Below are positions 1-5,412 of a stretch of DNA of 5,412 nucleotides, in pieces. Each line of letters opens with the position of its first letter. Positions within the stretch are counted from its first letter, which is position 1. The notes under the pieces were generated by a model. The model made no database searches and had not been told where the DNA came from. It was given only the letters and a program-made list of their open reading frames with translations. Where the stretch lies: positions 1 through 5,412 of the forward strand of contig JAUXNL010000096.1 of assembly GCA_030684415.1 (NCBI GenBank). The letters are read 5' to 3'. The translations under genes and the position numbers were made by a program. This stretch comes from Moraxellaceae bacterium (GTDB taxonomy: Bacteria; Pseudomonadota; Gammaproteobacteria; Pseudomonadales; Moraxellaceae).

Positions 1-1262
1 ACAATGATGGCGTCATCCACCAACAGGCCGAGCGCGATGATCAGCGCCCCCAGCGAAATCTTGTGCAGGGAAATGCCATCCCATTGCATGAAAATCAGGG
101 TCGCTGCCAATACCGCCGGAATCGTCAATGCCACCACAATGCCGGGACGCACATCCAGACGCCAGGGTCGCCGCTTCAGACCCAAGGCCAAAAAGCTGAC
201 CAGCAATACAATGATGATGGCCTCCGACAAGACCCTGAAGAACTCTCCCACCGATAGCGCAACGGCCGCCGGTTGATCCTGGACTTTATGCATGACGACA
301 CCGACCGGCAGAGTCCGGCCAAGGCGAGCCATCACCGCATCCACCTCCTGCCCCAGGCCGATGATGTCGCCACCCTTGCTCATGGAAATGCCGATACCCA
401 GCACCTCTTTGCCATTACTCAGGAACTTCGGTGCTGCCGGATAGCGATAGCCTTCATGAATCTCGGCAATATCCGAGAGCTTGACGGACTTTCCATTGAG
501 CCGCAGTTGAAGATTGCGGATATCGGCCATCGACACCAATTGCCCTTGCATACGCACCTGCAAGGAGTTTTCGCCGATTTCCAAGTTGCCGAAAGAACGT
601 GTCCCCGCCTGGTCCGCCAGAGCAGAGGCAATCATGGCGGGACTAAAGCCAAGATTGGCAAGCTTCAGCTGCGAAAGATCGATGAAAACCGTTCGATCCT
701 GCAGACCGATCAATGAAATCTTTTCCACACTTTTGATACGGAGTAACTCGTTGCGAACGATATCGGCAATATCGCTCAATTCACGATGCGTATAGCCCTC
801 ACCAGAAAGCGCATAAATGATGCCGAAGACTTCACCAAATTCGTCATCAAAGAATGGCCCCCGCAAACCCTCCGGCAACTGCACACGCATATCACCAATA
901 CGTTTGCGAATCCTGTACCAGGTCTGGGGTATCTCGCTGATCGGTGTATTGTCGGCGAGGTCCACAAACAAAGTGGTCTCTCCGGGCTTGGAATAGCTGC
1001 GGACGGTATCGACGCTCCCGACCTCCTGAATGACCTTCTCCAGACGAGCGGAAACTTGCTCGGCCATTTGCATGGCCGTGGCGCCCGGCCATGAAAGATG
1101 CAAGACCATGACCCGGAAGGTGAAAGGCGGATCTTCATCCTGACCAATCTTGCTGTACGAAAAAAGCCCGGCAATAATCAGTATCACCAAGAGATACAGG
1201 GTGATGGTGGGATTCTGGATGGCGTAGCGGGAAATATTCAGTCGATCCGAGTTCCACTTCAT
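1..1262 (-). CDS. RND-family efflux permease, N-terminal part (runs off left edge)
   Basis: Inner-membrane, proton-driven pump subunit of a tripartite efflux system, by family. The frame opens at ATG 1262-1260 (MKWNSDRLNISRYAIQNPT) and stays open for 420 codons to the edge. TM1 is at about residues 19-37, followed by the early periplasmic motif GQDEDPPF and WPGATA, typical of the AcrB superfamily. A large porter region covers about 40-335. TM2 is near 341-361, TM3 near 374-392 and TM4 begins near 401. TM4 carries LGLLVDDAIIV, where D416 and D417 correspond to the proton-relay aspartates D407/D408 of AcrB. AcrB-type proteins are about 1000-1050 residues, so roughly 60% is missing. The sequence style (DEDPPF, the WYRIRKRIGDMR region, FDDEFGEVFGIIYA) recalls the TriC-like subgroup rather than AcrB itself. 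The start overlaps the adaptor stop by four bases (ATGA), implying translational coupling. The substrate cannot be deduced. The family call is very secure. Confidence 0.95.
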   Translation of the reverse strand, partial: MKWNSDRLNISRYAIQNPTITLYLLVILIIAGLFSYSKIGQDEDPPFTFRVMVLHLSWPGATAMQMAEQVSARLEKVIQEVGSVDTVRSYSKPGETTLFVDLADNTPISEIPQTWYRIRKRIGDMRVQLPEGLRGPFFDDEFGEVFGIIYALSGEGYTHRELSDIADIVRNELLRIKSVEKISLIGLQDRTVFIDLSQLKLANLGFSPAMIASALADQAGTRSFGNLEIGENSLQVRMQGQLVSMADIRNLQLRLNGKSVKLSDIAEIHEGYRYPAAPKFLSNGKEVLGIGISMSKGGDIIGLGQEVDAVMARLGRTLPVGVVMHKVQDQPAAVALSVGEFFRVLSEAIIIVLLVSFLALGLKRRPWRLDVRPGIVVALTIPAVLAATLIFMQWDGISLHKISLGALIIALGLLVDDAII

Positions 1263-2359
1263 CGCGGTTGCAATTCCTGTTTGATTGCAGCCAATGGCGT
1301 CACCCGCTGCCCTTCTCGTAGCAGATTCACACCCGCGACAACAAGGCGACTCCCCTGCTCAAGCCCTGACGCCATCACACCATTCCCATTCACGCCCAAG
1401 AGCGTGACCGGCCGACTTTTTATCGTCGAGCTTTCTTCGTGGTAGACCCATACTGTTGTCGAGCCCTGCTGCCTGAAAACAGCCGAGTAGGGGATGAGAA
1501 AAGACTTGTTCTGGCCTGAGGTGTCGCTGATGTGGAGCTTTGCGGAACGCCCCAGTGCTGTGCTCCGTGGCAATCCGCTCACCACATAGCGAGCTTTGTA
1601 AGTGCGCGACGGCACATCAGCCGCCGCTGAAATCTCCCTGAGCCTGGCTGGAAATTTCGTCGCAGCATCATTCAGAAGGGTCACGGATGCAGCGCCTGCG
1701 CGGGCAGTCTTCACGCGGTCTTCGGGCACATCGACCTCGACTTCGAGCGCAGTGCCACTGGCAATTCTGGCGACTGGAGTGCCCATCGCCACGCTCTCGC
1801 CTTCATTGATGAACAAACCAACGACCACGCCATCGGCATCAGCGCGCAGTACAGCATCGCTGGTCTGGTTCAGATAACGCTCGGCATCCAGGGTTGCCTG
1901 CTGATAACGCGCCTTGGCAAGAGCAACATCATTCCGGATCCGGGTCAGGTCGCTGACGGCGATATAGGATTTTTCAGCCAGTGCCTCATAGCGATCATGG
2001 GCATCCTGTGCCGATGCCATACTGATACGGGCCTCATCCTGTCGGGCCTGAGCCTCGCGCCGCAACACATCAAGGTCGCGCAGATCGAGTGTGGCAATCA
2101 CATCTCCTTTGCGGATGGCCTGCCCTAATACGACAGGGCGTGACATGACCTTACCGCCGACCCGAAAGCCGGGATTGGACTCGTCGCGGGATACGACACG
2201 TGCCGGCAACTCAAAGCCGCTCCCCTGGAAGTGACCTACGGTACTCAACTTGACGGTACGGGTCAGCTCAGTGGCCTTCTCATCCTGACCACAGCCGACA
2301 ATCGCCAGCATCAGAAGAAGCGGAAGCGCACGCAGACATGGAGCTTTCATTAGCAACAT
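1259..2359 (-). CDS. RND efflux periplasmic adaptor (HlyD/AcrA-type membrane fusion protein), predicted lipoprotein
   Basis: Periplasmic adaptor that would link the adjacent RND permease to an outer-membrane channel. With the start used here (366 residues) a signal peptide with K5 and R10, then a hydrophobic run ALPLLLMLAIVG, leads to a lipobox cysteine C23 (IVGC), so the mature protein should be lipid-anchored. Domains follow the usual order: first lipoyl half at about 64-93 (FRVGGKV, GQAIRKGDVIATLD), an alpha-helical hairpin at about 96-164, second lipoyl half at about 170-200 (ADADGVVVGLFINEGESV), a beta-barrel at about 203-279, and a membrane-proximal domain at about 284-354 ending with GVNLLREGQRVTPL. 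Length is normal for the family. The start is uncertain: ATG 2359 has GGGA 10 bases upstream, ATG 2368 has that same site too close, and GTG 2407 has AAAGGG six bases upstream but gives an unusually long 38-residue signal region. It lies 3' of the FAAL-ACP gene and is probably co-transcribed with it. Confidence 0.93.
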   Translation of the reverse strand: MLLMKAPCLRALPLLLMLAIVGCGQDEKATELTRTVKLSTVGHFQGSGFELPARVVSRDESNPGFRVGGKVMSRPVVLGQAIRKGDVIATLDLRDLDVLRREAQARQDEARISMASAQDAHDRYEALAEKSYIAVSDLTRIRNDVALAKARYQQATLDAERYLNQTSDAVLRADADGVVVGLFINEGESVAMGTPVARIASGTALEVEVDVPEDRVKTARAGAASVTLLNDAATKFPARLREISAAADVPSRTYKARYVVSGLPRSTALGRSAKLHISDTSGQNKSFLIPYSAVFRQQGSTTVWVYHEESSTIKSRPVTLLGVNGNGVMASGLEQGSRLVVAGVNLLREGQRVTPLAAIKQELQPR

Positions 2360-2413
2360 CAATTTCATTTCCCTGAAGAAGAAAGGCCCGTCTGGTGCGC
2401 TGCTCACTAGCCG

Positions 2414-2419
2414 CCCTTT
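2414..2419 (-). promoter_or_regulatory. Possible ribosome binding site for an upstream GTG start of the adaptor
   Basis: On the minus strand AAAGGG is followed by CGGCTA and GTG 2407-2405, in frame with the adaptor. The spacing is good, but the extra 16 codons (SSAPDGPFFFRE and so on) would make an unusually long n-region before the lipoprotein signal. A second weak site, AGGG at 2374-2371, serves ATG 2359 better than ATG 2368. Which start is used cannot be decided from this sequence alone. Confidence 0.35.
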
Positions 2420-2442
2420 GATGACGATTATTCGCTGATGGC

Positions 2443-4524
2443 TTATTCACTGACAGCCAAGGCCGGCCGTGCATTGCGCTGTCGCGATGACAAGCACTCA
2501 AGCAAATAGTCTGCAAAGGCACCAATCGTTGGTCTTTCCCAAACAGACTTGGCATCGATTTTCAGGCCGTATTCCTCTTCCAGACGTACAACCAGCTCAA
2601 TGACCCTGACCGAGTCAATTCCGAACTCGGCAAACGTCGCATCCAAAGGAATATCTGCTGCCGCAATATCCAGTCCCTCGGAAACCCAGGACTTCAGCAG
2701 GGACTCGATCTCGGCAAAGCGGAACTTTGTCGCGGCATGATCTGGGGCAGAATGGCGATGAGTGGCCGTCATGACCGGCTCTGGCGGCATCACAGCAACC
2801 AGTGATTTCATCGCATTGATGCGGTCATGCAGACTCCACTCATACAGGATGTCGAACTCACCATCCTGCAACATTTGGCGACAGGCATTGCGCCGGACTT
2901 TGCCACTGGATGTTCTGGGAAACTCTTTGCTGTTGATCAGCACTATGCGAAAAACCGGGACACCGATATCCGCCAGAATGGCTTTCTTTATGCGGCTGCA
3001 GATATCCGCGGCCTCAGCCACGGTACTCGGGCTCGCCTTGACGCCGTGCACCAGAACCAAGGACTCGCGCCCCTGCTCCGGGACACTGAAAGCGGCGCCG
3101 TAGCCCACACGCAGATGCTCGTCGTTTTGCTGGACACAACGCTCGATATCCGTGGCGTAGTAATTTCGCCCATTCAAAATGATCATGTCCTTGAGTCGGC
3201 CGGTAATGTAAAGGTGCTCATTGCACCACCCGCCCAGATCACCCGTGCGCAAGAAGGGCCCTTGGCCACAACTTGTAAAAGCGTTGAAACCCTCTGCCGT
3301 TGCAAGTGGCTTGTTCCAGTAACCTTGCGCCACGCTAGGGCTGCGCAGCCAGACTTCACCCACACCGCCGTCATTCAAAACAGCCAAGGTATCGGGATCG
3401 ACAATCTTGATGTCGTGACCGCAAATATTGACTGTCCCCACCAACCGTGTACTGCCCTCTTCATCCGTGGATGGCTCTATCCGGTTAGCCTTGAGTGCCT
3501 CCTTTTTGACACCCAACACCTGAAAGTGCTGACCACGGTGGTGACCGGACACATAAAGAGTGGCCTCAGCAAGGCCATAACAGGGATAGATCGCATCGGC
3601 ACGTAAGCCGCAAGGAGCAAAGCGTTCCAGGAAACGCTCCAGTGTTTGCGCATCTATCGGTTCGGCACCATTGAATGCCACACGCCAACTCGACAGGTCG
3701 ATGTCGGAAATGTCTTCTTTTTCGGCGGCCTTCAGGCACAACTCAAAAGCGAAATTGGGCCCGCCTGAGGTGTGAGCCTTGTATCTGGAAATAGCGCGTA
3801 ACCAGATCAGCGGCGAACGAAGAAACGTCTGCGGCGACATCATGGTCGAGGTAGAGCCCAGAAAGAGCGGCTGCAAGGCAACTCCGATCAGGCCCATGTC
3901 GTGGTACATCGGCAACCAGCCCAGCAGGTCCGACTTATCGTCGTGCCCGAAGCCACGACGAATGGCACGCTCGTTCGCCATGAGATTGCCATGGCTGACG
4001 ACAACTCCCTTGGGCAGGCCGGTAGACCCCGAGGTGTATTGCAGGAAAGCAACATCATCACGATGCGGCCTGGGCAGAGGGTCTGTGGATGGCTCACGGC
4101 AACTACTGATGTTCAGCACCTTGATGGCCGATGCGTCGAAATGATTCAGGAAGTAGGAAATGAGCGTCTCGTCAGTGGCAATCGCACGGCAATCGCAGTC
4201 TTCCAGAATCGCATCCAGCCGCTCCCAATCAGTGGGTCGACTGGGCGGATAGGTCGGCACTGCCACCATTCCCGCATAGAGGCAACTGACATAGGTTTTG
4301 ATGAACGCAAGGCTTGGGGTGCAACTGATGGCAATGCGCGACCCCGCCGGGAAGTGCCTGCGCCAGAATGCCGCCATTTCCCGGGCCGTGGACGCCAGCT
4401 CTGCAAAGGTGATGGACTCCAACTCCTCCGCCTGTGTGCCGATGAACCTGTAGGCGACTCGCGAGCCGCGTTCTACTGCATGTTGTTCCAGAACATCAAC
4501 AAGGGTCTGTTCCATATCTTCCAT
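2443..4524 (-). CDS. Fatty acyl-AMP ligase fused to a C-terminal acyl carrier protein domain
   Basis: Predicted cytosolic enzyme that adenylates a fatty acid with ATP and transfers it to its own carrier domain for lipid-derived metabolite synthesis. Numbering is from ATG 4524 (693 residues). ANL-superfamily motifs are in order: phosphate loop QYTSGSTGLPKG at 162-173, GWLPMYHDMGLIG at 202-214 (typical of FAALs), CYGLAEATL at 315-323, LRTGDLG at 425-431, GRLKDMIILNGRNYY at 442-456, and PRTSSGKVRR at 536-545 with the catalytic lysine K542. The stretch at about 337-363 sits where FAALs carry the insertion that separates them from acyl-CoA ligases. After a linker, an ACP domain at about 600-680 holds FGIDSVRVIEL with phosphopantetheine-accepting S638, followed by the helix-III-like KSVWERPTIGAFADYL. 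All key residues seem present. ATG 4524 was chosen over in-frame ATG 4572 because GGAG lies six bases before it. Chain length of the substrate and the downstream partner are unknown. Confidence 0.93.
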   Translation of the reverse strand: MEDMEQTLVDVLEQHAVERGSRVAYRFIGTQAEELESITFAELASTAREMAAFWRRHFPAGSRIAISCTPSLAFIKTYVSCLYAGMVAVPTYPPSRPTDWERLDAILEDCDCRAIATDETLISYFLNHFDASAIKVLNISSCREPSTDPLPRPHRDDVAFLQYTSGSTGLPKGVVVSHGNLMANERAIRRGFGHDDKSDLLGWLPMYHDMGLIGVALQPLFLGSTSTMMSPQTFLRSPLIWLRAISRYKAHTSGGPNFAFELCLKAAEKEDISDIDLSSWRVAFNGAEPIDAQTLERFLERFAPCGLRADAIYPCYGLAEATLYVSGHHRGQHFQVLGVKKEALKANRIEPSTDEEGSTRLVGTVNICGHDIKIVDPDTLAVLNDGGVGEVWLRSPSVAQGYWNKPLATAEGFNAFTSCGQGPFLRTGDLGGWCNEHLYITGRLKDMIILNGRNYYATDIERCVQQNDEHLRVGYGAAFSVPEQGRESLVLVHGVKASPSTVAEAADICSRIKKAILADIGVPVFRIVLINSKEFPRTSSGKVRRNACRQMLQDGEFDILYEWSLHDRINAMKSLVAVMPPEPVMTATHRHSAPDHAATKFRFAEIESLLKSWVSEGLDIAAADIPLDATFAEFGIDSVRVIELVVRLEEEYGLKIDAKSVWERPTIGAFADYLLECLSSRQRNARPALAVSE

Positions 4525-4530
4525 GACTTT

Positions 4531-4534
4531 CTCC
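4531..4534 (-). promoter_or_regulatory. Ribosome binding site deciding the FAAL-ACP start
   Basis: Read on the minus strand the site is GGAG, followed by AAAGTC and then ATG 4524-4522, a six-base spacing. The longer in-frame ATG at 4572-4570 is preceded by AATTGTC with no purine-rich element. The protein from 4524 (MEDMEQTLVDVLEQHAVERG) also begins close to the conserved FAAL N-terminus, so the upstream 16 codons are probably untranslated leader. Confidence 0.7.
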
Positions 4535-4581
4535 AAAACTTCTGATGGCCGCCGAGTGCGGTCAGGCAGCATGACAATTGA

Positions 4582-5412
4582 TCAAGAAGCAGCCGTCTTC
4601 CTTGCCGGAAGCGCAGCCGCTGCGATGTAACGCACAATATTTCCCGGGCTGAGGAACTCAGACACCTCGATCTTCCTGCCCACAAAGTCGCCAATCAGAT
4701 CTGCAACATGCTGGTTTCGTGCTCCTGCCTTGAACAGAAGCACTTCCAGAAAGCCGTGACCACGCGCGAACGAAGACTGAACAATGAATTTGTTGTGCGG
4801 TAACAGCCTGCGCTTGTGCAATTTTCCATAGCGGGAAATCCCCACATTGCGCATGACAGGATGTTTTACGTAATGACGCGTTTCCTGAAACAGCCAGTAG
4901 GAGGAAAGAATGGCCCACCCACAACCGATGCCTGACATCGGATCGGACTGCAAAGCGGCATCCCCGACCAAAGCCACGCCTTTTCCAGACGGATTGCGAT
5001 AGCAACTGGTCATATCCATCATGCGGTGAAAATCGGTACTCCGTTTGGCTGAATCGAGATCAGGCGCCTTGTCCAATGACCGGTACTCTTCGAGGAATTT
5101 TTCATCGATATCCCCCAACCACTCGTCTTTCTCGGACAGCGGAAGGAAAAGGCAGAGCAACACAGAGTCCTTGAAAAGTGGGTAGGCAAAAACGGACTTG
5201 TCGCCAAAGAACCAGAACTGCGAGTTATCGCCCGACTTGAGCGTAACGCCGTCATAGTAGGCAAAAACTGCAAAGCGCTCATTCGGAAACTCGCGCATGG
5301 GGGCTTCAACCAAGCGCGCAATACCTGAATTCCTACCGTCCGCGCCGACGACCAGATCGCAGTGGAACGCTTTCCAGCTACCGTCCCCAAGAGACGCTTT
5401 CAAACCCGTTAC
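4582..5412 (-). CDS. FAD-dependent monooxygenase/oxidoreductase (PHBH-like fold), C-terminal part (5' end beyond right edge)
   Basis: Likely flavoprotein oxidoreductase of the group A (p-hydroxybenzoate hydroxylase-like) class. The frame is open to the right edge and ends at TGA 4584-4582, giving 276 visible residues. The DG motif DLVVGADGRNS is at visible residues 19-29 (FAD and NAD(P)H contacts in this family). The GD motif GVALVGDAALQSDPMSGIGCG is at about 145-165, with the FAD-ribityl-contacting aspartate at 151. The N-terminal Rossmann segment with GxGxxG, expected roughly 100-150 residues before the DG motif, is outside the window. A TTG at 5403 could be read as a start, but it would cut the FAD domain and has no support. 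The halogenase signature WxWxIP is not visible; FWFFGDKSVFAYP lies between the DG and GD motifs. Hydroxylation, dehydrogenation or epoxidation are all possible, and the substrate is unknown. Position just before the FAAL-ACP gene suggests a tailoring role (inference). Confidence 0.88.
   Translation of the reverse strand, partial: VTGLKASLGDGSWKAFHCDLVVGADGRNSGIARLVEAPMREFPNERFAVFAYYDGVTLKSGDNSQFWFFGDKSVFAYPLFKDSVLLCLFLPLSEKDEWLGDIDEKFLEEYRSLDKAPDLDSAKRSTDFHRMMDMTSCYRNPSGKGVALVGDAALQSDPMSGIGCGWAILSSYWLFQETRHYVKHPVMRNVGISRYGKLHKRRLLPHNKFIVQSSFARGHGFLEVLLFKAGARNQHVADLIGDFVGRKIEVSEFLSPGNIVRYIAAAALPARKTAAS

Noticed and set aside
273..716. A 147-codon open frame on the plus strand near the left edge
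   Set aside because: It is opposite the porter domain of the RND permease, whose minus-strand frame is continuous from 1262 to base 1 and has clear family motifs.
2376..2442. Intergenic rho-independent terminator between the FAAL-ACP and adaptor genes
   Set aside because: Only a weak five-base stem with a long loop is visible and there is no T-tract after it; it also overlaps possible adaptor start signals.
2827..3606. A 259-codon open frame on the plus strand inside the FAAL gene
   Set aside because: It lies wholly antisense to a gene with strong adenylation motifs, shows no recognisable domain, and is explained by codon bias of the real gene.
3901..4545. A 214-codon open frame on the plus strand across the FAAL N-terminal region
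   Set aside because: Antisense shadow of conserved motif-bearing coding sequence, with low-complexity Arg/His-rich translation and no family resemblance.
4575..4585. Overlapping palindromes CAATTG and TTGATCAA at the end of the flavoenzyme gene
   Set aside because: They are short, overlap the stop codon, and have no promoter-like elements or second copy nearby; chance occurrence is sufficient.
5401..5403. TTG as the start codon of the flavoenzyme
   Set aside because: The frame continues open to the window edge, the DG motif would fall about 16 residues from the start, and the required N-terminal FAD-binding segment would be lost.

Overview
The window is part of one operon-like cluster. All four recognisable genes lie on the minus strand and read from the right edge to the left edge: a flavin-dependent monooxygenase-like enzyme (5' end cut by the window), a fatty acyl-AMP ligase fused to an acyl carrier protein, a lipoprotein-type periplasmic adaptor of a tripartite efflux pump, and an RND-family efflux permease (3' end cut by the window). 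The pump architecture (inner-membrane RND permease plus lipoylated adaptor) shows a Gram-negative organism. The moderately high GC and the look of the RND sequence suggest a beta- or gammaproteobacterium, but the species cannot be named from this sequence.

Layout: 5412-4582 is the C-terminal ~276 residues of the FAD enzyme. After a 57-base gap, 4524-2443 encodes the FAAL-ACP didomain protein (693 residues from the start with the best ribosome binding site). A gap of about 83 bases, or 35 if an upstream GTG is used, precedes the adaptor, which ends at 1259. Its stop overlaps the RND start by four bases (ATGA), and the RND gene runs off the left edge after 420 codons. Coding density is high. 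I see no convincing promoter or terminator, no RNA gene, mobile element, repeat array or CRISPR, and no gap longer than 100 bases.

How the genes may work together (inference): FAALs activate a free fatty acid as an acyl-adenylate and pass it to a phosphopantetheinyl carrier protein, bypassing CoA. Here the carrier is fused to the ligase, so the acyl chain would be loaded in cis. The neighbouring flavoenzyme is a candidate tailoring enzyme for that acyl chain or for a downstream product, and the RND/adaptor pair is a candidate dedicated exporter or self-protection pump. This looks like the edge of a lipid-derived specialised-metabolite cluster. No ketosynthase, NRPS module, thioesterase, phosphopantetheinyl transferase or outer-membrane channel is inside the window, so the product cannot be predicted.
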